Below, piece after piece: positions 47,501 through 56,625 of a DNA stretch of 64,000 nt. A program made the position numbers and the translations under genes. Each line of letters opens with the position of its first letter. Position 1 is the first letter of the stretch. The notes below the pieces were generated by a model that saw nothing but the letters and a program-made list of their open reading frames with translations, was not told where the DNA came from and did no database searches. The DNA comes from Phaeosaccion multiseriatum. Its lineage: Eukaryota > Ochrophyta, other classes. The DNA is taken from NCBI GenBank assembly GCA_965112735.1, contig OZ218950.1, positions 558,001-622,000 of the forward strand, given 5' to 3'.

Positions 47501-49068
47501 CACTACAATGGCACGACAATGCGACAGATGGAGGAGGAGGAGGAGGAGGAGGAGGAGGAGGGGGAGGAGGAGGAGGAGGAGGAGGAGGAGGAGGAGGAGG
47601 AGGAGCAGAAGGAGGGGGAAGAGAAGAAGAAGAAGGAGGAGGAGGAGGAGGAGGAGGAGGAGGAGGAGGAGGGGGAGAAGAAGAAGAAGAAGAAGAAGAA
47701 GAAGAAGGAGGAGGAGGGGCAGGAGGAGGAGGAACAGGAGGAGGAGTGCCAGGAGGAGGAGCAACAGCAGCAGGAGGAGGACCCCGTCTGTACTTCGTCT
47801 CGCCGGAGATGCTCATATGTAAGGCGCAGCTTCTGGTCCGTCTGGAGCAGTACGAGGAAGCCCTCGGCCTCTTGCAAGAAGAGCGACTGCAAGTTCGGCT
47901 ACCGCGCAACGCCCTTGGCTTTGAGCTTCGAGCACACTGTTGGCGAATGGTGGGCAATCAGGAAGAGGAGATTGAGGATTTGGACGGATTAGTCGAAGTC
48001 ATGGAGGACGGGGCCGGCAAGGGTGAAGGCTTGCGTAGGGCGTACCGGCTCAGGGCTGCTTGTTTGGAGCGGTTGGGGTTGAGCCTTGAGGCGTTGGAGG
48101 ATAGGATTCGGGCGGAGGACCTCGGTGGGGGGGATGGGCGTGGGGGCAGGCACGGGCGCCGAGGTGGAGGTGGGGGTGGCGGTCGGGGTGGGCATGTGAG
48201 TGGGCGTGGGGGTTGGGGCGCAGGAGGAGGAGGAGGAGGAGAGGGGGGGGGGGAGGAGGAGGAGGAGGGGTGGCAGCAGCAGCTGAAGCAGCAGCAGCAG
48301 CAGCAGCAGGAACAGGAGGAGGAGGTGGTGGGGGAGGAGGAGGAGGAGGAGGAGGAGGAGGAGGAGAAGGAGGAGAAGGAGGAGGAGCAGCAGCAGGAGG
48401 AGGAGCAGCAGGAGGAGGAGCAGCAGCAGCAGGAGGAGGAGGAGGAGGGGGGTGAGGAGAAGGAGGGGTTGGAAGAGGAGGAAGGGGAGGAGGAGGAGGG
48501 TGAGGAGGAGGAAGAGGAGGATGAAGAGGAGCATGGGGGGGGGGAAGAGGAAGAGGGAGGGGAGGAGGAGGAAGAGGAGGAGCCGGAGGAGGAGGAGGAG
48601 GAGGAGGAGGAGGAGGAGGAGGAGGAGGAGGAGGAGGAGGAGGAGGAGGAGGAGGGGGATGAGGTGGAGGAGGGGGAGGAGGAAGGGGAGGAAGAGGAGG
48701 AAGGGGAGGAGGAGGAGGGTGAGGAGGAGGAAGAAGAGGAGGATGAAGAGGAGCATGGGGGGGGGGAAGAGGAAGAGGGAGGGGAGGAGGAGGAAGAGGA
48801 GGAGGAGGAGGAGGAGGAGGAGGAAGAGGAGGAGCCAGAGGAGGAGGAGGAGGAGGAGGAGGAGCAGGAGGAGGAGCTTGAGGAGGTGCAGGAGGAGGAG
48901 GAGGAGGAGGAGGAGGAGGGGTTGGAAGAGGAGCAGGAGGAGGAAGGAACCGGAGGAGCGATGAACAACAGCGTGTCTATGGATGATTCAGGGATTAGTA
49001 GCAGCTCCTCGCACTCTCAGGAGGATGCTGGTGCCGGGCCCGTGCTGGGCGGTGCTGACTCGGAGTGA
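42247..49068 (+). CDS. Ankyrin-repeat / TPR protein with Gly and Glu tracts
   Basis: Eight exons join in phase: 42247-42396, 42571-42873, 43087-43485, 43772-43909, 44286-44477, 44807-45432, 45746-46130 and 46384-49068 (1,625 aa). Exons 1-7 carry about seven ankyrin repeats, for example TALHEAAANGHSEVLKLF, TALHRAAKGGHFEAVQELL, AALHLAAKGGNIDIVMALL and TPLHLAVVAGRALAVEVLL, with a Ser/Pro/Gly linker before the last. Exon 8 has TPR-like helices (IALQLLAGGDWEAAADGL, KAQLLVRLEQYEEALGLLQE, RLRAACLERLGLSLEALE), as in tetratricopeptide co-chaperones of the DNAJC3/TTC type. It ends in a very long Gln/Glu tail and SGISSSSSHSQEDAG. Scaffolding of protein complexes is the likely role. The partners are unknown. 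The acidic tail (about 48200-48950) is encoded by imperfect GAG/GGA repeats and may vary in length. The last 35 codons are copied again at 53620. Confidence 0.82.
43486..43592 (+). repeat. (GTGA)n microsatellite starting at a splice donor
   Basis: The array begins at the first base of intron 3 of the ankyrin-TPR gene, so the first GTGAGT is the donor. A (GT)n array at 44478-44541 has the same relation to intron 5. Confidence 0.9.
48217..48950 (+). repeat. GAG/GGA-rich coding tract with nested duplication
   Basis: This tract encodes Gln/Glu-rich tail sequence. A block (GGGGAGGAGGAGGGTGAGGA, then GAGCATGGGGGGGGGGAAG) is present twice, near 48484-48575 and 48706-48790, which shows an internal duplication of about 220 bp within the repeat. 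Confidence 0.75.
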
Positions 49069-50828
49069 GCCCCTACCTCGCGCGAACGAAATCTTGAGCC
49101 CTCATTTACACTCTTGTTTGTAAAGAAACTCACCACTGCACGTGGAAATACATCAAAATTCACACACAGCACGTTCATAAGCCCCCAAGTCACAGTTACT
49201 CGGCCCCTTCCACAGCAGTGAAGCGATGTGGGTGGCGACTGTTTTCATCAAGGTCCATCACGTGTATTGACTTACTCTACTCTTCACACTCATTGCACAC
49301 ACCAAGCCTCAAGCTTCACCACGGCGAAGGCGATACGGCGGACGGAAGCCATCGGGTCACTAAATCCCAAGTCCCGAGCTATCAGCAGCAGGGCCCTCCA
49401 CACGCACGCACGCTCGCAGCGCCTTCCGTCCGCGCCTCTTCTTCTCACTCGCCGTCACCATGCTCTCCTCCAGCACCGCCCACTCCTCCTTCAGCTTGTC
49501 GTCATCATCATCCTCCCCTGCTCCTGAGCGATAGCGGTGGTAGGCAGACACAAAGCCTCGGATCGTGCTCTCCAGGCTCGCCCCCTTCCTCTTTGTGCGC
49601 ACAGCGAGGTGGGGCAGCAGCAACACTTTACTCCGGCCCACAGCCACCACCACGCCATTCGATAGCTCCCTGCCCCGACGGCCGCAGAAGGCCGTGGCAG
49701 CATCAGCCCCGCCATCTTCCAGCCCTCTCCACAGGTCGCAGGGCAGTTGAATCTCGTCCCCGACATGAAGCCCCAGCCCCGCAAGCAAACCCACCCCATT
49801 CCCATCCTCCAGTGCCTCCTTCCTCTCCTCCCCTCCCCCAGGCATTGAAGGGGCGCATTTCGCCCTCTTGCTTCCTCTCTCATTGATGTCCTCCGCAGCT
49901 CCTCGCTTGGGCACAGGCGTACAACGGGCAATCTCCTCCTTCTGCTCCGCTCCCTCCCTCTTCACTCGTGCATGCCTCAGGCACATCCCCCCTTGCTTCC
50001 GATGCTTCTCGCACCCCTCAACAGTACACCTCTTCACCACAGCTCCATGGCCCTGGCAAAGTCCTCCTTGGATCCGCTGCTTCTTGCAACCCTCAACAGT
50101 ACACCTCTTCCGTACCACCACAGCACCGTGGGCCACGCAAAGTCCTCCTTGGACCCGATGCTTGTCGCACCCCTCAACAGTACACCCCTTCACCACAGCA
50201 CCGTGCCCAAGGCAAAGTCCTCCCTGTTTCGACTGCTTCTCGCACCCCTCAACAGTACACCCCTTCCTCACAGCCCCGTGGGCCAGGCAAAGTCCCCCCT
50301 GTTGCGACTGCTTCTCACACCCCTCAACAGTACACCTCTTCACCACCATCACAGCTCCATGGCCCTGGCAAAGTCCTCCCTGTCGCGACTGCTTCTCGCA
50401 CCCCTCAACAGTACACTTCTTCCGCATTCTCACAACTCCGCGCCCTTCAAACAATCCTCCTTGCACCTCCTTCGCGTTTCTTCAAAAGCATATAAGCCCT
50501 CCCCCGTGGACAAGAAGGCTCTTACAGCCCTTCCTTCACTGTCTGTCGTGGTCAAGAGGAGAGAGAGAAGTCGAATGCTGATGTACCAACTTGAAGGCCT
50601 CCAAGCCCGCCCATCGTGAAGACAAAGGAGGATAGATCCCCTTGCGTCCAGCCCAAGCGGTCTTGGAAAAGAAGAGGACAGAAGGTTGTAAAAGAGAATG
50701 TTCAAGACCGGGATGTGAGGGGAATACACTTCTTAGGGAGGAGAGGGAGAGAAAGAAGGATTGTTGAAGGTTGGGGCCCAGGAACATGCGATCTAGTTTC
50801 AGTTTCAGCTTAGTGGATCTGGACGAGG
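48961..50828. repeat. Segmental duplication, copy A
   Basis: This block is about 90-95% identical by eye to 53620-55137 plus 61887-62388. It starts inside the last 35 codons of the ankyrin-TPR gene, includes the intergenic part and the whole cysteine-repeat gene, and ends near the sequence GTGGATCTGGACGAG. Confidence 0.9.
49360..50427 (-). CDS. Cysteine/histidine repeat protein (C-x4-C-x9-C-x2-H array)
   Basis: One exon gives 355 aa from the ATG at 50427. An in-frame TGA lies upstream at 50484-50482, so earlier starts would need a GTG. The N-terminal half is six repeats of about 22 residues with the consensus KRCTVEGCEKQSxQGGLC..HGAV, a C-x4-C-x9-C-x2-H pattern that probably binds zinc. Similar C.VEGC.K.....G.C..HG repeats are common in stramenopile proteins, often annotated as WRKY19-like; that is family knowledge, not a search result. 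A basic segment follows (KRGAAEDINERGSKRAKCA), then an unrecognised domain (LHVGDEIQLPCDLWRGLEDG, NGVVVAVGRSKVLLLPHLAV) and a basic end (EKKRRGRKALRACVRVEG). A nuclear or nucleic-acid binding role is inferred. A second copy at 54022 is disrupted. Confidence 0.78.
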   Translation of the reverse strand: MRKKCTVEGCEKQSRQGGLCQGHGAVMVVKRCTVEGCEKQSQQGGLCLAHGAVRKGCTVEGCEKQSKQGGLCLGHGAVVKGCTVEGCDKHRVQGGLCVAHGAVVVRKRCTVEGCKKQRIQGGLCQGHGAVVKRCTVEGCEKHRKQGGMCLRHARVKREGAEQKEEIARCTPVPKRGAAEDINERGSKRAKCAPSMPGGGEERKEALEDGNGVGLLAGLGLHVGDEIQLPCDLWRGLEDGGADAATAFCGRRGRELSNGVVVAVGRSKVLLLPHLAVRTKRKGASLESTIRGFVSAYHRYRSGAGEDDDDDKLKEEWAVLEESMVTASEKKRRGRKALRACVRVEGPAADSSGLGI

Positions 50829-50950
50829 AGCCCAGCTGGTCGAAGAACACAGAGCAAACACTCCCGACGGGTTCTTGGGACTTTACGAGGCCCAAAGACT
50901 GAGGACGATACAACGCTTGCCTTGTGTCAAGAACAAGAGCTTCCTCACGA
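50428..50950. other. Upstream region of the cysteine-repeat gene
   Basis: These 523 bp lie between the cysteine-repeat gene start and the 3' end of the next minus-strand gene. Most of it is inside duplication copy A and is repeated at 62005-62388. It is the likely promoter. CTAGTTTCAGTTTCAGCTTA at 50790-50809 is kept in both copies. Confidence 0.4.
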
Positions 50951-53600
50951 CTACTCTTCCGGCTGCCCATCTGCTGCTATTGCCGCTGTATCACCAACTG
51001 CTGTGTCACCACCACTGGCGAGGGCGGCCTTGTGATCATGGAGGTGTATAACGGCCTTCCCGTCGTCCACGTGTCCCTTCATCAGACAAATTACCTCCCC
51101 ATGCGGCCACGTGTTGCTCAGACCGGCCACCAGCTGGGGCAGGATGGGATGGCAGTGGATGGGGATGGAGGGGGGGGGGGGGGCACAACAACGGGGGTTC
51201 GGAGAGGGGCGGGGGGGAAGGGGCGAAGGAGAAAGAGGGTGAGTGCTTTCACTTCGAGGTGGAAGAGAAGGACATGGAGGGAGAGAGAGAGAGTTATCCC
51301 TCCATCATACAACTGCCGACGGCTTAGCGCTAAGCAGGTGGTGATACATAGCATATGCATAGTAGTTGGTGATACATTACATGCGCTAACATGAGTCTAC
51401 CCAGGCTTAAGAAAGACTACATACCTCGCCAAGGAAGGAGCGCAGCGCGGCCCCGCACGTACTTCCCGCGGGCCATCCACTGCCATCCCCCTCCCCCTTC
51501 TCCGCCTCCTCCTCCTCCTCCTCCTCCTCCTCCTCCTCCTCCTCCTCCTCCTCCTCCTCCTCCTCCTCCTCCTCCTCCTCCTCCTCCCACTGCCTCTACC
51601 CCTCCTCCTACGGCTCCTGCTGCTGCTACTACCCCATTCGCATTCGCCACCGACGTAGACGCGGATGTCCGGTTGGCTTTCAAGGCTGCCGCCTTCAAAC
51701 CCCCTCCTCCTTTCTTGCTGGGCTGTTTCTGACTGCGGTAGATGGCAGCCGATGTGCGCACGAGCCCCTCGAGCCATTGGTGCTCCAAGAGGTGGGCTTC
51801 AGAGAACTCCGCGAGGGTCTGAATGTCTTCGGTAGCCTCGCCGTCCTGGAGGGAGGGAGGGATGGAGGAGGGGGAGGAGGAGGAGGAGGAGGAGGAGGAG
51901 GAGGAGGAGGAGGAGGAGGAGGAGGAGGAGGAGGAGGAGGAGGAGGAGGAGGAGGAGGAGGAGGAGGAGGAGGAGGAGGAGGAGGAGGAGGAGGAGGAGG
52001 AGGAGGAGGAGGAGGAGGAGGAGGAGGAGGAGGAGGAGGAGGAGGAGGAGGAGGAGGAGGAGGAGGAGGAGGAGGAGGAGGAGGAGGAGGAGGAGGAGGA
52101 GGAGGAGGAGGAGGAGGAGGAGGAGGAGGAGGAGGAGGAGGAGGAGGAGGAGGAGGAGGAGGAGGAGGAGGAGGAGGAGGAGGAGGAGGAGGAGGAATGC
52201 GCGTGTAAAAGTGAGAGATTGGCGTTCGTGCGTGCGTGCGTGCGTGCGTGCGTGCGTGGGTCCTGACCTTGTTCATGACTGCGATGAAGACCCTCTCTAG
52301 CTCATTGGCAAGCTGCTTGGGGGCCTCGGGACACACACACTGCGTGAACAGCAGGTACTGGGGGGGGTATGGCAGTGGATGGGGAGGAGGAGCAGCAGGA
52401 GGAGGAGCAGCAGTTGGTTATAGAGCTGAGTGGAAACATACATCCCCTTTCCTTCCTTCCATCCTTCCTACCTTCCTTCCTTCCTTCCATCCTTCCTTCC
52501 TTCCTTCCTTCCTTCCTTCCTTCCTTCCTTCCTTTCTTTCTTCTGTCACTTGCTCCCGACCATTTGGTGTGCTCCCATCCACTGCCATCCCTCCCCTTGT
52601 CCACCCCTCTCCCTCCCTCCCTCCCCCCCTCTCTCCCCACCCTTCCTTCTCCCTCACCTGCTCGCGACTCAATTGATATGCCCCGGACACCGGCTCGCCC
52701 GTAGTGCCCCCTAAGCTCACAAAGTGATCAAAGGTACTTAAAATCATCTTGAACGAAGCCCTCAGCACCCCCTCCACCTCCATGGACTCCTCCTCCACGG
52801 TTGCCTCTCCACTCGAGACGCGCTTGTTGCCCGACGCCACGAACCTCCACCACCGATCGTGCATCAACACCCGGGACCAGGTCACTGTGAAACGGTGGGC
52901 CATGACCCCGTCGGCTCGGTTATACACGTCACCCGCGCCTCTCTTGCACCCTCCTCCTCCTCCTCCTCCTCCTGCTGCTGCTGCTGCTTGTGCTGTTGTA
53001 TCGCCAACTGCAGCATATCACTAGGTGCCCCTCTGGAGGTGATGCTGTTGCTGGAGGAGTTATGAGCCGTGGCCTTGCGTTCCAAACCCTTCCCAGGGGG
53101 CCCTCTTACGCCGCCGTTTGTGACACTAGGACCACTGCAAGTGGTGGTCACGTTGTTGTTCTTGCTCGTGTTGGTGATACTCCCACGCCGCAGCAGACCC
53201 CCTGTACCATCACTACCCGCCCCTGCTCGTCCGTACATGAGGCCATCCAAGGCCAGCTCCCATGGTCTGTTTGGGTCTCCTCCTCCTGCGATACCCAAGC
53301 CGCCCCCCCCCACTGCTTCGAGACCGCTCCTGGGAGGGGGGTGAACTTCAATCGGCCGTCTCTCTTCCCAGGGGGGCACGACAAAGCCGACGAAGGGGCA
53401 GGGAGGGGGGCGTGGCGCTCCCTCCCCACTCTCTCTACTGTCTCTCTTGTTGTGATGAGAGGAAGTCAGAGTGATAGAAGGAGCGCAGCGCGGCCCCGCA
53501 CGTACTTCCCGCGGGCCATCCGCTGCCATCTCCCTCCCCCTCCTCCTCCCCCTCCTCCCCCGCCCCTGTGTCCATGGTCTATCCCCCCTCAGCAACGCCC
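50951..53600 (-). CDS. Hypothetical multi-exon protein (model partly uncertain)
   Basis: I do not recognise the family. Secure exons are the one ending at donor 52658 (DVYNRADGVMAHRFTVTWSR to AYQLSREQ, upstream limit near 52940), 52357-52268 (YLLFTQCVCPEAPKQLANEL ... MNK), an exon starting at 51845 (DGEATEDIQTLAEFSEAHLL, RTSAAIYRSQKQPSKKGG) and the last, 51133-50951 (LVAGLSNTWPHGEVICLMKG ... GQPEE, stop TAG at 50953-50951). An upstream coding region at about 53600-52950 is Gly/Ser/Pro-rich (FVGFVVPPWEERRPIEVHPP) in another frame, so an intron or start inside the Gln/Glu stretch at 52935-53010 is needed. The donor of the 51845 exon is also unresolved (near 51640 or 51426). A (GGA)n tract of about 320 bp fills one intron. 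A dead copy of the 51845 exon lies at 62849-63110. Confidence 0.5.
51873..52196. repeat. (GGA)n tract, about 108 units
   Basis: This is an almost perfect polypurine GGA tract of about 320 bp. It lies in an intron of the minus-strand hypothetical gene, read there as (TCC)n between donor 52267 and the acceptor before 51845. Another (TCC)n run is at 51506-51587. Confidence 0.95.
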
Positions 53601-53619
53601 ACACGGGCGAGGGATTCGA

Positions 53620-55137
53620 ATGAACAACAGCGGGTCTATGGATGATTCAGGGATTAGTAGCAGCTCCTCGCACTCTCAGGAGGATGCTGGTGCCGGGCCC
53701 GTGCTGGGGGTGCTGACTCGGAGTGAGCCCCTACCTCGCGCGAACGAAACCTTGAGCCCTCATTTACACTCTTGTTTGTAAAGGAATTCACCACTGCACG
53801 TAGAAATACATCAAAATTCACACACAGTACGTTCATAAGCCCCCAAGTCACAGTTACTCGGCCCCTTCCACAGCAGTGAAGCGGTGTGGGTGGCGACTGT
53901 TTTCATCAAGGTCCATCACGTGTATTGACTTACTCCACTCTTCACACCCACTGTACGAACCAAGCCTCAAGCTTCACCACGGCGAAGAAAACGGTGAGGC
54001 GGACGGAAGGCCATCGGGTCACTAAATCCCAAGTCCCGAGGTATCAGCAGCAGGGCCCTCCACACGCACGCACGCTCGCAGCGCCTTCCGTCCGCGCCTC
54101 TTCTTCTCACTCGCCGTCACCATGCTCTCCTCCAGCACCGCCCACTCCTCCTTCAGCTTGTCGCCATCATCATCCTCCCCTACTCCTCCTGAGCGATAGC
54201 GGTGGTAGGCAGACACAAAGCCTCGGATCGTGCTCTCCAGGCTCGCCCCCTTCCTCTTTGTGCGCACAGCGAGGTGGGGCAGCAGCAACACTTTACTCGG
54301 GCCCACAGCCACCACCACGCCATTCGATAGCTCCCTGCCCCGACGACCGCAGAAGGCCGTGGCAGCATCAGCCCCGCCATCTTCCAGCCCTCTCCACAGG
54401 CCACACGGCAGTTGAATCTCGTCCCCGACATGAAGCCCCAGCCCCGCAAGCAAACCCACCCCATTCCCATCCTCCAGTGCCTCCTTCCTCTCCTCCCCTC
54501 CCCCAGGCATTGAAGGGGCGCATTTTGCCCTCTTGCTTCCTCTCCCATTGATGTCCTCCGCAGCTCCTCGCTTGGGCACAGGCGTACAACGGGCAATCTC
54601 CTCCTTCTGCTCCGCTCCCTCCCTCTTCACTCGTGCATGCCTCTTGCACATCCCACCTTGCTGCCGTTGCTTGTCGCACCCCTCAACAGTACACCTCTTC
54701 ACCACAGCCCCGTGGGCCAGGCAAAGTCCTCCCTGTCGCGACTGCTTCTCGCACCCCTCAACAGTACACCTCTTCACCACAGCCCCGTGGGCCAGGCAAA
54801 GCCCTCCCTGCTGCGACTGCTTCTCGCACCCCTCAACAGTACACCTCTTAACGACAGCTCCATGGCCCTGGCAAAGTCCTCCTTGGATCCGCTGCTTGTC
54901 GCACCCCTCAACAGTACACCCCTTCACCACAGCCCCGTGGGCCAGGCAAAGTCCCCCCTGTTGCGATTGCTTGTCGCACCCCTCAACAGTACACCTTTTC
55001 GGTACCACCACAGCCCCGTGGGCCACGCAAAATCCTCCTTGGACCCGATGCTTGTCGCACCCCTCAACAGTACACCTCTTCACCACAGCCCCGTGGGCCA
55101 GGCAAAGTCCTCCTTGGATCCGCTGCTTGTCGCACCC
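53620..55137. repeat. Segmental duplication, copy B, left part
   Basis: Matches 48961-50400 or so of copy A. It starts at an ATGAACAACAGCG sequence and ends at the retroelement junction within a cysteine repeat (TCGCACCCCT | AGCACC). Small differences include one base lost near 53707, which alters the copied C-terminal codons of the ankyrin-TPR gene. Confidence 0.9.
54022..55137 (-). pseudogene. Cysteine-repeat gene copy B, 3' part, split by retroelement
   Basis: This copy keeps an intact 3' two-thirds: seven C-x4-C-x9-C-x2-H repeats, the basic segment and the same C-terminal domain, closing at 54022. At 55137 the repeat array runs into foreign DNA with an immediate in-frame TAG, so no ATG is available from its own 5' end. 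The missing first repeats and ATG lie at 61887-61993, beyond the element. Reading frames in the surviving part are undamaged, which suggests that the insertion is recent. Any expression would need an internal start. Confidence 0.8.
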
Positions 55138-55179
55138 CTAGCACCCCCCTTCTTTTTTTCTGCTTAAGACAGGGCCACC

Positions 55180-56625
55180 ATGGAAGGGGACGACAGGGGG
55201 GCCACGCGGCCCCCCGGAGCCCAGGAGACACCAGCAAACCTCACAGCAACCCAGCAGGAGCCACCTATGAGCCGCGATCAGCAGCGGCTCGAAAGAAGGG
55301 AGAGACGGGCAGCGGCAGCAGCAATTCGCCAAACACCAGCACGGGAAGGCGTGCCCACCCCCATCACGGCTCCACCAGCGGCCGCAGCACCCCGCAACAC
55401 CCTCCCGCAGGACCCACAGCTCCCACCAGCACTCACGGAACCCACAGCAACAGCAGCGGAAGCCCACCCCCAGCAGCAGCAACCACAACCGATCTCAACG
55501 ACACGGCAACAAACAGCACCAGCCGCCAGGAGATCTACCACGCCCGCCAGCGAGACGACAGGCCCTACAACAGCACCACCCCCCACAGCGACCAGCCCAG
55601 CACCCATGCAGCCAACCACGAGGCCAAGGGGACGAAGCAGGACCCCCCGAGCACGCAGCCCGGAAAGGCCAACCGCCACTTTCCGAGCCTCAGATCCAGC
55701 CCAAACCACCAACGCGTCAACTCACAGAAACGCACACGGGATCACAGAGCAAATCGTCTCCATCCTCCAAGACGAATACGAAGACACCCACCTCACAGCC
55801 ACGACCCCCATACGGCAACACCCGAACCTCTTCTTCAACGAACAAGCGCCAGCATCCGCCAGCCGACGCATCAGCGCTGAGTTCGCAAGCCTAAACCTCA
55901 CCGCGACGGAACTGACCCACCACAACACGGCCGAGGCCATCGCCGACCTCGTACGACCACCCCCCACGACGCACGAGGAAGAGACAGCATCACTCGAAAC
56001 AGACACGCATGGACACGCACCAACGACATGGAGCAACACCATACGCCACCAGCGCGACGCGGCGCTCCCGCCTACCAACTCGCACTTCTATATGCCCCTC
56101 CTCAGACAAGCTCTAAGGAGCGGAGGCCCCCCCACCACCCCCGGAAGACCACATGGGGGAGGAGATTACCCCCTTGGATGGCAACAGATCGTAGAGGCCT
56201 ATGCCCACACGCTCGCAGGCCAAGAGATCACCTCCAACGAGTTGGTCAACGACTACATCACCGCCTCACGACAGGAGGAACTCATCGCGGTATTACCCGA
56301 CGTCCAAGCCATCGTTGAGCGCTACGGCCACGCCCTACGCGACCACACCAACAACACCACCACCTCCCCCTTCGCCAACACCATGGCCACACCGTGGTGG
56401 GCGCCGGGGCAAGCCCTCGCCTTACGCACGAGGCAGGCCCCCCGGGGAACCGCACCAGGACCGCCACCACCCCCGCCCAAAGCGACGCAACCACACCCAG
56501 CCCACCAACACCGGAGGACAACCCCACCAACGCCCGAGTGTACCGAAGACACCCCGACAATGGAAACATTCAAGGGGGCATCCTCTGCAACTTTGGCGAA
56601 TGCCACGACACTTTCGTCACGGTAG
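55180..56625 (+). CDS. Retroelement ORF1, Pro/Thr/Ala-rich
   Basis: 481 aa from an ATG in ideal Kozak context. Residues 1-190 are Pro/Ala/Thr/Gln-rich and disordered. Residues 200-400 look structured (EQIVSILQDEYEDTHLTAT, RRISAEFASLNLTATELTHH, GWQQIVEAYAHTLAGQEITS, EELIAVLPDVQAIVERYGHA). No zinc knuckle or RRM was recognised, so a gag-like or coat role is only inferred from position. The next frame is open from 56319 and overlaps its end by about 300 bp. Coding probably passes to that frame by a -1 shift or has been broken by an indel. Confidence 0.65.
   Translation: MEGDDRGATRPPGAQETPANLTATQQEPPMSRDQQRLERRERRAAAAAIRQTPAREGVPTPITAPPAAAAPRNTLPQDPQLPPALTEPTATAAEAHPQQQQPQPISTTRQQTAPAARRSTTPASETTGPTTAPPPTATSPAPMQPTTRPRGRSRTPRARSPERPTATFRASDPAQTTNASTHRNAHGITEQIVSILQDEYEDTHLTATTPIRQHPNLFFNEQAPASASRRISAEFASLNLTATELTHHNTAEAIADLVRPPPTTHEEETASLETDTHGHAPTTWSNTIRHQRDAALPPTNSHFYMPLLRQALRSGGPPTTPGRPHGGGDYPLGWQQIVEAYAHTLAGQEITSNELVNDYITASRQEELIAVLPDVQAIVERYGHALRDHTNNTTTSPFANTMATPWWAPGQALALRTRQAPRGTAPGPPPPPPKATQPHPAHQHRRTTPPTPECTEDTPTMETFKGASSATLANATTLSSR

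Noticed and set aside
47958-48968. Long minus-strand Ser-rich frame opposite the ankyrin-TPR exon 8
   Set aside because: It is the complement of GAG/GGA repeats. The plus-strand frame has the splice sites and TPR content, so the minus frame is a shadow.
51695-52336. Poly-Pro frame (minus) and poly-Glu/poly-Gly frames (plus) across the (GGA)n tract
   Set aside because: All are products of one simple repeat that lies in an intron of the minus-strand gene.
56560-56625. Classical slippery heptamer for the ORF1 to ORF2 shift
   Set aside because: I looked for an X XXY YYZ string in the ORF1 frame in this part of the overlap and in the C/A-run region before it and found none that fits.
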